DNA from: Bacillota bacterium
GTDB taxonomy: Bacteria > Bacillota > Clostridia > Lachnospirales > Lachnospiraceae
Length of the DNA: 64,000 bases
Direction: 5' to 3'
NCBI GenBank assembly: GCA_023439505.1
Contig: JAEXNR010000001.1
Span: forward strand, 1-64,000
Below, piece after piece: positions 32,496-41,673 of the stretch (positions are counted from its first letter, which is position 1; every line of letters starts with the position of its first letter). A program made the position numbers and the translations under genes. The notes beneath the pieces are model-generated. The model did not search any database. It worked only from the letters and a program-made list of their open reading frames with translations, and was not told the origin of the DNA.

Positions 32496-33849
32496 ATTCC
32501 TTCACCCTTTCTAAAAACCGCAGCGCATAATTTATATCAGAATAATAATACAAATGGGGAAACCCCCACCAATGATTCCGTCCTGTATGTACACACTTCC
32601 ATTCTCTCCCTGTCACAGGCTTTTGAGCGACACAGGAAGTTCCATTATCAGAACTGTCATAATGATGGAATTCATGACCCTTGATCCTGCTGCCTCTTGG
32701 TAAAAAGGTTTCCTCCCTTTCCGTTATTTCAATATAGCCAAATCGGACTAACTTTCCTGTATCATAGCAGTGACCGGGAATCATTCCCACCATGGGAAAT
32801 GACTGTCCCTCCATATCTTCCATGGTTTCATGAAGGTACATAAAGCCTCCGCATTCCGCAATGGAGGGCATTCCAGCGGATAATGCTTCTCTCAGGCTCT
32901 CTCGCATCTTCCGGTTAGCTGATAATTCTCCTGCATAATTCTCCGGATATCCGCCTCCCAGTATCATTCCATGCAAACCTTCCGGCAGGGAAGTATCATG
33001 AAGCGGTGAAAATGACACCAGTCTGGCACCTGCCTTGCAAAGAAGGCTCAGATTATCTTCATAATAAAAGCAAAAGGCTTCATCCCTTGCGATTCCTATG
33101 GTAAGCGCCCCGTCCAGCCTGGGAATTACTACTTCCTCCGCTTTCAGTTGTACCGCTCCCTGTGCGATGCGCTCCAATTGCATCATATCAACTGTCCTCT
33201 TCAGGATACCGGCTGCCCGTTTTACCTGTTCCTTAAGCCCCTGTACTTCATGGGGCATTTTTAATCCCAGGTGCCTGCTCTCCAGATGAAATTCCTCTTC
33301 CCTGGGAAAATAGCCAAGGACAGGAACCGGAATATGTTTTTTCAGGAAAGGCATCAGCGTCTGATAGAACATTCCTGTAATTTTATTTAAGATAATGCCC
33401 TGAATCAGATGGCAGGTGTCATATTGGAGAAATCCCAATATCAGCGGAAGTACGGATCTCCCCATTCCATGGACATCTATCACCAGTACAATGGGTGTTC
33501 CGGTTACCTTGGCCAGATGGTAGGATGAGGTCTCTTCCCGTATGCCTCCAAGCCCGTCATAAAGTCCCATCACCCCCTCTATCACACCCATGTCACAATC
33601 CTTCATCCCTTCCAGTAATAAATGCCTGGTGGTATTCTCCTGCGTAAAGAAGGTATCCAGATTTTTTGAAGCTACGCCAAGAACCTTCTCATGGAACATG
33701 GGATCGATATAATCCGGCCCGCACTTAAAAGCCGCCAACCGCTTTCCCCCTTCCTTCAATGCCTGCAGCAAAGCGCAGGTTACCAAGGTTTTGCCGCTGC
33801 CGCTTTTTATTGCCCCAATCAGAATTCTCGGTGCCTTCATTTTCTCCAT
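32464..33849 (-). CDS. cbiA: Cobyrinate a,c-diamide synthase CbiA
   Basis: ATP- and glutamine-dependent amidation of carboxylates a and c of cobyrinate. The N-terminal domain has a P-loop-like GAIKSGSGKTLVTCALL and DYIDPMFHE; the C-terminal class I amidotransferase-like domain has GGGYPENYAGEL and the nucleophile Cys in SIAECGGFMYL. ATG 33849 is preferred, with AAAGGGG eight bases upstream. It overlaps cbiQ. Confidence 0.93.
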   Translation of the reverse strand: MEKMKAPRILIGAIKSGSGKTLVTCALLQALKEGGKRLAAFKCGPDYIDPMFHEKVLGVASKNLDTFFTQENTTRHLLLEGMKDCDMGVIEGVMGLYDGLGGIREETSSYHLAKVTGTPIVLVIDVHGMGRSVLPLILGFLQYDTCHLIQGIILNKITGMFYQTLMPFLKKHIPVPVLGYFPREEEFHLESRHLGLKMPHEVQGLKEQVKRAAGILKRTVDMMQLERIAQGAVQLKAEEVVIPRLDGALTIGIARDEAFCFYYEDNLSLLCKAGARLVSFSPLHDTSLPEGLHGMILGGGYPENYAGELSANRKMRESLREALSAGMPSIAECGGFMYLHETMEDMEGQSFPMVGMIPGHCYDTGKLVRFGYIEITEREETFLPRGSRIKGHEFHHYDSSDNGTSCVAQKPVTGREWKCVHTGRNHWWGFPHLYYYSDINYALRFLERVKEYGKASSPSDN

Positions 33850-33945
33850 CTTCATAACCCCTTTTCTCTGTGATCACAACATCCCTGTTTCATCTCATGA
33901 AGATAAAAAGCCCGCTTGCACCGGATCAATCCACATTCATTCCTC

Positions 33946-35970
33946 TCACCCGGCTCCCGGATTCCCCACTTCCCTAAATTGAAAAGAAACAATAAAAACC
34001 GGATTATGTGCCTTCATCAAATGATATCCGCCGGCAGTGACTGCCTTGCTCACCTGAATCTGACTGATATCTGTCTGTTCCACCTGCAACTGCTCTAACA
34101 GCCTCATCACTTCTGTCATGGTCTCCAGCGTGATTGCATTGATCACAATACGCATAACCGGGTTCTTCTCATATAGTCCAACGAGAATTTCCTTTAGCTT
34201 CCCGCCGCTCCCCCCGATCAGCGCATGGGTCGGAGGCGGGAGCTCATCCAGTATCAGGGGCGCTTCCCCTTCTATCACCGTGATATTATTCAGACCAAAT
34301 TTCTTCCTGTTTCTATTAATTAACGAGACAGCTTCCTGTTTCCTCTCAATGGCATATACCCTGATCCCATGGGATAAACCGGCAGCTTCTACTGCCAGAG
34401 AGCCGGTACCGCTTCCAATATCATATAATACCGCTTCCTTGTGCAATCTCAGTTTACATATGGAAATCTCCCGGATCTCCTCCTTTGTCATAGGCACCTT
34501 GTCCCGAATAAATTCCTCATCCGGCCGGCCATGGGTCAGGAGGCGGTTGATTGCCCCCTCATGTTCCAACAGGCAGATATAAAGTCCTTCCTCACAGATG
34601 GTGCAGCATTCTGCTGGCGTAAGTCTTTCAATCCGTTCTTCGGGATAGGAAAGCTGATATCCTGCTGTGATTCTTATCTCCTTGAGATTGGCATTCACAA
34701 GCTGATTCCCCAGTCGATTTAAATCCTGCACCCCGGAAAGCAAGAGAAAGGTCTTTGGATTCTCTCTAACAATCTCAGGGAGATTGGCAGATCTTCCATG
34801 AATGCTTATGATTGCGCCGTCCTGCCAACCGATGCCAAGCCTGGCTGCAAGATAAGATACGGCGCTGATTCCGGGCAGAATAGTCAAATCCGCCTCCAGA
34901 CAACCGCTTTCCATCTCTTCCTTTAATCTCTGCGCTAACTTCTGCGCTCCACTGTAAAAGCCCGTATCTCCGGAGAATAAAACCACCGATTTCTTACCGC
35001 ATCCTTTGTCTTTTAATACCGGAAGAATATCCTTTGCCAGATAAAACGGCAGCTTCACTTTATCTTCGGGCATACCCTCAAGTAAGCGTTGTGCCCCGAA
35101 GAGCAGATCAGCTTCCCTGATCCTCATCATTGCCTCTGTTGTCATATTCTCTGTGCTGCCCATACCAACGCCTACCAGACTAATCTGCATTCTCTGTATC
35201 TGAGTCAGTGGTATTCCGGTCAATTCTTCCAGTTTTGACCGGACTTCTTCATAGGTTTCCCCTTTTGTCTGCTCCGGATTCTGAATTACCATGGTTTTTA
35301 TTCCCCTGTTTTTGGCAGCGGCAATCTTCTCCATGAATCCGCCGCTTTCACCGCTTTCCTTGGTAACCAGCCATCTGATCTCATATTCGTCTATCATCGC
35401 CTCGTTCAGCTTTACCGAGAAGGGACCCTGCATGGCGATGATCTGCTTGCCGGTAATTCCATGCTGCTGACACAAAGCAATACTTTCCGCGGCAGGCAAT
35501 ACTCTGACATACAGCCTTGGTGAAAGATCCGCTTTGGTATATACCGACAGCTCCTTACTCCCGGTGGTCAAAAGAATATTTCCCTCTGTTTTACTAAGTG
35601 CCTCCACACAGGCAGCATGATCTTTAAAACATTGGATCTCCTCTCTCCCCTTAGCATAAGCGGTATCTCTTTTTAGTCGAAGATATCTGGTTTTGGTGTC
35701 CTTCAGACTCTCTCTGATATGCTCCGATACAACGGTAGCAAAGGGATGGGTGGCATCTATGACTGCTAGAAAATCTCCTTCCTCTGTAAGCCGTCTCATC
35801 TCCTCCACCGACATTCTGCCCTGATGAATGGTAAGACCCGGCCTTTTCTCCATGACAGTCTCTCCATATTGGGTGGCAACGCAGACCGTAACAGGAATTT
35901 CTTTGCTGCACAATAATTCTGCCAGTTTTCTTCCTTCTGTCGTACCGGAATAGATTAAGATTTCTTTCAT
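33946..35970 (-). CDS. cbiJET: CbiJ-CbiE-CbiT fusion: cobalt-precorrin-6A reductase and C5/C15-methyltransferase
   Basis: Three domains in one 674-residue chain. Residues 1-258 are CbiJ (precorrin-6A reductase; ILIYSGTTEGRKLAELL, DATHPFA, GPFSVKLNE). Residues about 262-470 are CbiE, a tetrapyrrole methylase (ISLVGVGMGSTENMT, SGDTGFYSGAQ). Residues about 480-674 are CbiT, a class I SAM methyltransferase/decarboxylase (LYDIGSGTGSLAVEAA, IGGSGG). Together they carry out reduction of the ring and methylation at C5 and C15 with decarboxylation at C12. CbiE-CbiT fusions are common (CobL-like); the additional CbiJ fusion is less so. Overlaps cbiH by four bases. Confidence 0.93.
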   Translation of the reverse strand: MKEILIYSGTTEGRKLAELLCSKEIPVTVCVATQYGETVMEKRPGLTIHQGRMSVEEMRRLTEEGDFLAVIDATHPFATVVSEHIRESLKDTKTRYLRLKRDTAYAKGREEIQCFKDHAACVEALSKTEGNILLTTGSKELSVYTKADLSPRLYVRVLPAAESIALCQQHGITGKQIIAMQGPFSVKLNEAMIDEYEIRWLVTKESGESGGFMEKIAAAKNRGIKTMVIQNPEQTKGETYEEVRSKLEELTGIPLTQIQRMQISLVGVGMGSTENMTTEAMMRIREADLLFGAQRLLEGMPEDKVKLPFYLAKDILPVLKDKGCGKKSVVLFSGDTGFYSGAQKLAQRLKEEMESGCLEADLTILPGISAVSYLAARLGIGWQDGAIISIHGRSANLPEIVRENPKTFLLLSGVQDLNRLGNQLVNANLKEIRITAGYQLSYPEERIERLTPAECCTICEEGLYICLLEHEGAINRLLTHGRPDEEFIRDKVPMTKEEIREISICKLRLHKEAVLYDIGSGTGSLAVEAAGLSHGIRVYAIERKQEAVSLINRNRKKFGLNNITVIEGEAPLILDELPPPTHALIGGSGGKLKEILVGLYEKNPVMRIVINAITLETMTEVMRLLEQLQVEQTDISQIQVSKAVTAGGYHLMKAHNPVFIVSFQFREVGNPGAG

Positions 35971-36698
35971 AAATGATACCCTCTTTTGGTAACCAGCTTT
36001 CCCTGAAGCAGCTCTGTATGCGAGCTGCCGATGAAAACAGTGGTAAACATATTCACCTGCTGATCTTTTAACTCCTTCAAGGTACAGATAACGGTTCTGG
36101 TTTCATCTCTTCCGATATTTTCCACGACTCCACAGGGTCTGGTTTCGTCCATCAGTTCTGATAAAATAGTGCAGGCTCTGGACAGATAATCCGCTCGTTT
36201 ATGACTGGCGGGATTATAAATTGCAATACAGAAGTCTCCTGCTGCTGCGGCTCTCAACCGCTTTTCGATCACCTCCCATGGGGTTAAAAGATCGCTTAGG
36301 CTAATGGTGCAATAGTCATGATTTAGCACCGCACCCAGACAAGCAGCCCCGCTGTTTGCAGCTGTAATTCCAGGAATAATGGTCAATTCGCAGTCCGGGT
36401 AAGCTGCCCCTATTTCATACATGAGAGACGCCATCCCATAAACCCCTGCATCACCACTACAAACCATGGCAACCTTCTTCCCTCTTTCTGCTTCTTCATA
36501 ACACATTTTGCACCGCAAGGCTTCCTGTCTCATAGGTGTGGATAAGAACTCCTTCTCTCTATAACGTTCTCCAAGGAGTTTTAAGTATACCGGATATCCA
36601 ATAATGACATCACATTCTTCCAGTGTCCTGATTGCCTGAACCGTCATCATCTCTTCCCTGCCCGGCCCAATTCCAACCACATATATTTTATGTTTCAT
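35967..36698 (-). CDS. cbiH: Cobalt-factor III (precorrin-3B) C17-methyltransferase CbiH
   Basis: Methylates C17 with ring contraction. A tetrapyrrole methylase fold: VVGIGPGREEMMTVQAI at the N-terminus, VCSGDAGVYGMA, PGITAANSGAACLGAVLNHDY and CIAIYNPASHKRADYL. At 243 residues length is normal. Its start lies 11 bases inside cbiG. Confidence 0.93.
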   Translation of the reverse strand: MKHKIYVVGIGPGREEMMTVQAIRTLEECDVIIGYPVYLKLLGERYREKEFLSTPMRQEALRCKMCYEEAERGKKVAMVCSGDAGVYGMASLMYEIGAAYPDCELTIIPGITAANSGAACLGAVLNHDYCTISLSDLLTPWEVIEKRLRAAAAGDFCIAIYNPASHKRADYLSRACTILSELMDETRPCGVVENIGRDETRTVICTLKELKDQQVNMFTTVFIGSSHTELLQGKLVTKRGYHL

Positions 36699-37785
36699 AA
36701 AAAACCACGCTCCGTTTTCTCTCTGCTATTGCTACTGTAATTCCATTCTGCGCCTGTTTTCTGACAAGCAGCGTTCCATTTCCCCCGCAGGCAGCCATTG
36801 CTGCCCGTTCACACACATTGTCAACGCCCATCTGTTCCTTTACGAAATCGGAGGAGGAAAACTCACCGGATACCCGATTTAATGCCTCGTTATCATACGT
36901 AAGAAAAGGAACCCGGAGTTTCTGCGCAAGCCTTACCAAACCTTCTTCTTCCTTCTTTCGATCAATGGAGGCCAGGGCAAACACCGACTCCATACAAATA
37001 CTGTAGGATCTGATCTGCTGTAGCACCGCATCTTCCAGTTCCTCCAGTGTCTTGCCACTCTTACAGCCGATTCCGATCACGTGTGATTTAGGACAGAGCT
37101 GCAGTTCTGCCATACCCTGTTCAGTTTCATGGACAGAGACAAGAATTGAAACCTTCTCCCGAAAGGGCGTAATTAGTGTCAATTCCTTTGGTATTTCGCC
37201 CGTCCATTCACATTCCATGGCTATGGTAACCCGTTCTCCGGCAAGAATTGCTGAAGCAACCCGTACGATTTTGTCACGATTACGGATGACCAGATCATTT
37301 CTCCGTGCAAATACGTCCACAGCGAACAGGTGATTTACATCGGTTGCCGTCGTGATAACCGCAACTGCACCAAGTAACGCAGCCAGTCCTTCTGCCAGCT
37401 CATTGGCACCGCCATAATGACCGGATAGCAGGGGTATGATAAATCCACCCCCCTCATCCATTACAAGCACCGGCGGATCCTCCAGCTTATTCTTAAGACA
37501 AGGAGCAATGGCTCTCACAGCAATTCCACAGGCACCAATAAACACCATTGCCTGTTGTTGTAAAAACTGCTGACGGGTCCAGGCAGTAAGACATTCTTCC
37601 ACCCACACAACATCGCCTCCTGTCTCAGCCATTTCATTCATTGTTTTCGGTGATGGATACATACAATAATTCTCTTGCTTGTGTTTTGTGTATAATGTAA
37701 TATCCATCTCATTGGAGGCTGCCTGATATAATCCTTGGGAAAGTAACCTTCCTTTTTCAGTAAAGCTGATCACGCTGAGCCTCAT
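36688..37785 (-). CDS. cbiG: Cobalt-precorrin-5A hydrolase CbiG
   Basis: Opens the delta-lactone of cobalt-precorrin-5A and releases acetaldehyde in the anaerobic route. The 365-residue protein has the CbiG N-terminal region (VFIGACGIAVRAIAPCLKNKLEDPPVLVMDEGG, SGHYGGANELAEGLA) and C-terminal region (HVIGIGCKSGKTLEELEDAV, NVCERAAMAACG). It overlaps cbiF by four bases. Confidence 0.93.
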   Translation of the reverse strand: MRLSVISFTEKGRLLSQGLYQAASNEMDITLYTKHKQENYCMYPSPKTMNEMAETGGDVVWVEECLTAWTRQQFLQQQAMVFIGACGIAVRAIAPCLKNKLEDPPVLVMDEGGGFIIPLLSGHYGGANELAEGLAALLGAVAVITTATDVNHLFAVDVFARRNDLVIRNRDKIVRVASAILAGERVTIAMECEWTGEIPKELTLITPFREKVSILVSVHETEQGMAELQLCPKSHVIGIGCKSGKTLEELEDAVLQQIRSYSICMESVFALASIDRKKEEEGLVRLAQKLRVPFLTYDNEALNRVSGEFSSSDFVKEQMGVDNVCERAAMAACGGNGTLLVRKQAQNGITVAIAERKRSVVFYET

Positions 37786-38540
37786 ATCCGCTTTCCCCGA
37801 AACTCTGTCTCAAAATCCGGAGCATATAGTCTGGACCGATTGTAATTCTGATGAGCGATGGCATCTCCCACCAGGATTAAGGCGGTCTTTGTGATATGAT
37901 ATCGTTCCCCCGTCTCGGCCAGGGTTGCCAGTGTACATAGATAACTCTCTTCCTCCGGCCAGGTGGCTTTATAAACAATTGCCGCCGGTGTTTCCATAGG
38001 ATAACCGCCCTGAATCAGCTGCTCACTTAGTTTAACCAGCATTCCCGCACTCAGATAGATGGCCATTGACGCTCTGTGAGAAGCCAGATGTTCTATTCTC
38101 TCCCGATCCGGAACAGAGGTCTTTCCCTCCATTCTGGTAATAATCAGGGTCTGGGAAATTCCCGGCAGTGTATACTCCAGATTCAATGCTGCCGCTGCAC
38201 CAAAGCAGGCACTGACGCCCGGACAACTCTCGTAATTAATTCCTCCTTCCTCCAAAAGATCCATTTGCTCCCTCACAGCACCGTATATGCTGGGATCTCC
38301 CGTATGAAGCCGTACCGTTGTCAACTGCTTTTCTTCCGCCTTCTTTATTACCTCCATAACTTCTTCCAGCGTCATTTTGGCACTGTTATACGTCAAACAG
38401 TCCTTCCTCCCATACTCCAGCAATCTGGGATTGACCAGAGAACCGGCATAGATAATTACATCAGCTCTTTCTATCAGTCTCATCCCTCTCAGGGTAATCA
38501 AATCCTCTGCTCCCGTGCCGGCCCCGACAAAATATACCAT
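37782..38540 (-). CDS. cbiF: Cobalt-precorrin-4 C11-methyltransferase CbiF
   Basis: Methylates C11. The tetrapyrrole methylase domain shows VYFVGAGTGAEDLITLRG, YAGSLVNPRLLEY, LHTGDPSIYGAVREQMD and CPGVSACFGAAAALNLEYTLPG, which distinguish CbiF/CobM from the paralogues nearby. 252 residues; 67 bases after cbiD. Confidence 0.94.
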   Translation of the reverse strand: MVYFVGAGTGAEDLITLRGMRLIERADVIIYAGSLVNPRLLEYGRKDCLTYNSAKMTLEEVMEVIKKAEEKQLTTVRLHTGDPSIYGAVREQMDLLEEGGINYESCPGVSACFGAAAALNLEYTLPGISQTLIITRMEGKTSVPDRERIEHLASHRASMAIYLSAGMLVKLSEQLIQGGYPMETPAAIVYKATWPEEESYLCTLATLAETGERYHITKTALILVGDAIAHQNYNRSRLYAPDFETEFRGKRI

Positions 38541-38607
38541 GGTTAACCTCCATTCTTCCCTCCGGTTACTGTTCCTTACATCATACCGCTTACGACAATC
38601 CTCCGAT

Positions 38608-39732
38608 TTATTCCGGGGATTTCTTATTAATCCTGGCCAGCAAAGACTTCGCCCCGTTACTGACCGTCAGCTCTGCATATTCTTTTGCATACATCATGCA
38701 TTCTATCTGCATTCTGCCTGCGGCCCGCTTCTTAAGATAATCACAGGCTTTGTCCATAATAATCTCCATGGTTTGTCCCATAAGATGACAATTCCATAAG
38801 ATCTCCAGGGCCTCTTCCGTGGATACACAGGCAAGAATTGCTCTTGCCGTATCGGCATTAATTCCGGCCTCTAACCCTGCTGCTGCCATAAGTTCCATCC
38901 GGCAATCCCCCTCTTTGGAGTGGGTGTTCATGATCCCTCCGGAGAGCTTGATAAGTTTTCCGATATGACCGGTTAGCAAAAGTTCCGTAAATCCCTCCTC
39001 TATGGCCATGTCTATGGTATTGCCGATAAAATTGCTGCACTTTACACTCTGGTCAAGATCGTATTGATACTTTGATCGCATATATTCCTGCCCGTAGTTT
39101 CCAGGTGCTATGGCTACTGCCCTATTCCCCTGGGCTCTGATCATCTTCAGTTCTGCTCGGATGGTATCAAGCATAGCCTGACTGCTCATAGGTTCTACAA
39201 TTCCTGTGGTTCCAAGAATTGAAATTCCTCCCACAATCCCCAGTCTGGGATTAAAGGTCTTGTCTGCCAATCTTTCTCCCTCAGGAACAAAGATCATAAC
39301 ATGAAGACCTCCCCGGTAGTCGGTTACTGCACATACCTCACTTACTTCCCGCCGGATCATCGCTCTGGGAACCCGGTTAATGGCAGCGGCTCCCACGGGC
39401 TGATCCAATCCCCGCTTTGTCACGCGCCCTATCCCATCACCGCCATCAATCAAAATCTGATCCTCCGTCTTCTCCCTTGTTCTGTCAATGATCCTGACGG
39501 TGGCAAAGATCAAGGCTCCTGTCGTAACATCCGGATCATCTCCTCCATCCTTTCTCACCGCACAGGTTACCTTTGTTTCCTCTCTTGTAATCTCTTCAAT
39601 AACAGCAGGAAAGGGAATCCCCTTTGGCGTAATGATCTCAATTTTTTCTTTCTTTGTTCCGGTCAGAAGCATGTAGGCAGCCGCTTTCGCTGCGGCCGCC
39701 GCACAACTTCCGGTCGTAAAGCCATATCTCAT
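38608..39732 (-). CDS. cbiD: Cobalt-precorrin-5B C1-methyltransferase CbiD
   Basis: Methylates C1 in the anaerobic pathway and is diagnostic for it. Features: RYGFTTGSCAAAAAKAAAYMLL at the start, KDGGDDPDVTTGALI, DGGDGIGRVTKRGL, GILGTTGIVEPMS-like and HIGKLIKLSGGIMNTHSKEGDCRMEL. Length 374 is normal. It lies 118 bases after cbiC, a gap with no other feature. Confidence 0.94.
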   Translation of the reverse strand: MRYGFTTGSCAAAAAKAAAYMLLTGTKKEKIEIITPKGIPFPAVIEEITREETKVTCAVRKDGGDDPDVTTGALIFATVRIIDRTREKTEDQILIDGGDGIGRVTKRGLDQPVGAAAINRVPRAMIRREVSEVCAVTDYRGGLHVMIFVPEGERLADKTFNPRLGIVGGISILGTTGIVEPMSSQAMLDTIRAELKMIRAQGNRAVAIAPGNYGQEYMRSKYQYDLDQSVKCSNFIGNTIDMAIEEGFTELLLTGHIGKLIKLSGGIMNTHSKEGDCRMELMAAAGLEAGINADTARAILACVSTEEALEILWNCHLMGQTMEIIMDKACDYLKKRAAGRMQIECMMYAKEYAELTVSNGAKSLLARINKKSPE

Positions 39733-39850
39733 CTTACTCCTCCACGCAGCCTGTCCTCACTGGCGCCAGGTCATCTGGTAACCTGCAAAGACGTATCAGT
39801 TCCTCCATTTTGCATTCCTCCTGCCTCCGATTCGCAGGCACCGGTTTGAT

Positions 39851-40486
39851 TTACTCCGGAATCTGATATAAAATAGCATTACAAATGGCTGCCGCTATAT
39901 TACTTCCGCCTTTTCTTCCCCGATTGATGATATAGGGAATATCCGTAGTTAAAAATAATTCCTTGGCTGCTGCCACATTGACAAAGCCTACAGGAACGCC
40001 GATGACAAAAGAAGGGTGAAAACTTTCCTGTTCCATCAGTTCGTAAAGCCGGATTAGTGCGGTGGGCGCATTCCCGATAACAAATATCACGGGTTTTTCT
40101 ATTCTTGTGGCCCGCTCCATACTAATGGCTGCCCTGGTGGTCTGCTTCCTTACGGCCTCCTGTGCAACTTCATTATCTGCCATAAAACAGTGACATTGCC
40201 CGCCAAACCTGGCGAATACCCCTTTATTGATTCCGGCTAAGGCCATATTGGTATCTGTCACAATATCCGCACCGCTTTTCATCAGTTCTATTGCCTTTTT
40301 TACTGCTCCATCAGAGAATTGCAAGGTATTGGTATACTCAAAATCCGCACTGGTATGAATGACCCGTTTTATCACCATTTCATTCTCCGGATTTAACTTA
40401 ATATTGTTATCTTCCAACTCCTGTGAGATCATAGCAAAGCTTCTCTGCTCAATTTCCCCCGGAAGTACATATTCGATCTGATGCAT
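39851..40486 (-). CDS. cbiC: Cobalt-precorrin-8 methylmutase CbiC
   Basis: Moves the methyl group from C11 to C12 to give cobyrinate. Seen: KRVIHTSADFEYTNTLQFSDGA with the catalytic His, DTNMALAGINK, and VPVGFVNVAAAKE. At 211 residues, normal. The start lies 38 bases inside the upstream cobD gene, with GGAG before it, implying translational coupling. Confidence 0.93.
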   Translation of the reverse strand: MHQIEYVLPGEIEQRSFAMISQELEDNNIKLNPENEMVIKRVIHTSADFEYTNTLQFSDGAVKKAIELMKSGADIVTDTNMALAGINKGVFARFGGQCHCFMADNEVAQEAVRKQTTRAAISMERATRIEKPVIFVIGNAPTALIRLYELMEQESFHPSFVIGVPVGFVNVAAAKELFLTTDIPYIINRGRKGGSNIAAAICNAILYQIPE

Positions 40487-41522
40487 CCATAATCTCCTTC
40501 CATTCCCGTATGGCTTTTATTAATATACGATTCTCCCGGTGATTCTTTACTGCAATCCGGTAATATCCCGCACCCAAACCTCTGAAGTTACTGCAATCCC
40601 TTAACAGGATTTCCTTTGCCAGCAATCCGTCATACAAAGGCAAATTTGTAGTGATCAGGAGAAAATCCGCTGTAGAAGGAAACACCCTGATTCCCATCTC
40701 TTCTAAAGCCCACGTCAAGAATTCCCGCTCCCGTTGTACGATTTCGATGCTCTCTTTGAGATACCCGGTTTCCTGACATGCTGCTGCTCCTGCCATCTGT
40801 GCAAATACAGATAAATTCCATTCCGGTAGATGGGTGGCTATTCTCTTCTTTAATTCCTGATCGCTGCAAAAGAGATACCCCAGTCTTACCCCCGGAATTG
40901 CAAATATCTTAGTAAATGCACGAACGACCACCACATTGGGATACTGCTCCAGCTTTCCTTTGAAGGAGTATTCCTGCTCATTCTGTGTAAACTCCAGGAA
41001 ACATTCATCCAACACCAGAATTATCTGATGATCTTTGCAGTGAAGAGCCAAACGTTCCAGCAGGGAAGGAGAAATCAGATTTCCCACCGGATTATTCGGA
41101 TTGGCCAGAAATACAAGATCCACTTCCTTCGTTAGCACCGTAGAAAACTCCTCGTCAAGACAAAAGCCATGCTCCTGTTTCATTGGATAAAATATAATCT
41201 CACCACAGGCTGCCATTGCTGCCTTCTCATATCCGAAAAAGGAAGGAACAGGTATCAGTGTCTTCCCTGGTTTAATCGCATGTACGATGGCAAAAAATAA
41301 TTCTGATGCACCGTTTCCAAACTGGATCCGTTCCTGTGCCACACCGCTCATCCGGGAGAGATTCCTCGTAAGCTTTTCTGCGTTCAGATCCGGATATTCA
41401 CTGCTATGTTCGATGGCCTCCATCAGCGCGTTTTTTACCGTCTCCGGAACTCCGAGCGGATTAATATTCACTGAAAAATCCCAGGTTACTTTATTGTGAT
41501 AAATGTCTCCGCCGTGCAGCAT
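40449..41522 (-). CDS. cobD: L-threonine-O-3-phosphate decarboxylase CobD (class II aminotransferase fold)
   Basis: Makes (R)-1-amino-2-propanol phosphate for the nucleotide loop. HisC-like fold: HGGDIYHNKVTWDFSVNINPLGVP at the N-terminus (typical of CobD), FGNGASELFFAI, ANPNNPVGNL, VLDECFLEF and the PLP Lys in VVRAFTKIFAIPGVRLGY. ATG 41522 follows GGAGG; an upstream in-frame start lacks a site. Length 357 fits. Confidence 0.9.
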   Translation of the reverse strand: MLHGGDIYHNKVTWDFSVNINPLGVPETVKNALMEAIEHSSEYPDLNAEKLTRNLSRMSGVAQERIQFGNGASELFFAIVHAIKPGKTLIPVPSFFGYEKAAMAACGEIIFYPMKQEHGFCLDEEFSTVLTKEVDLVFLANPNNPVGNLISPSLLERLALHCKDHQIILVLDECFLEFTQNEQEYSFKGKLEQYPNVVVVRAFTKIFAIPGVRLGYLFCSDQELKKRIATHLPEWNLSVFAQMAGAAACQETGYLKESIEIVQREREFLTWALEEMGIRVFPSTADFLLITTNLPLYDGLLAKEILLRDCSNFRGLGAGYYRIAVKNHRENRILIKAIREWKEIMDASDRICTSGGN

Positions 41523-41575
41523 ATTAATCCTCCGTACTGCCAATGCCCGCGAATTTGGGCATCAGCACAAATTTA

Positions 41576-41652
41576 TCGTGTGAATTGGTTTTTTTAATTC
41601 AACGTGTGAATTAGTTTTTTCATAATTCAACGTGTGAATTAGCTTTTCATAA
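41576..41652. repeat. Three-copy direct repeat between cbiB and cobD
   Basis: Units of about 30-33 bases beginning CGTGTGAATTRGTTTTT and ending AATTCAA recur three times in 41576-41652. Each contains GAATT and AATTC, so small hairpins can form. It fills the gap between cbiB and cobD; no gene is present. Confidence 0.7.
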
Positions 41653-41673
41653 TTCACACTCTTCCCCCTCGTA

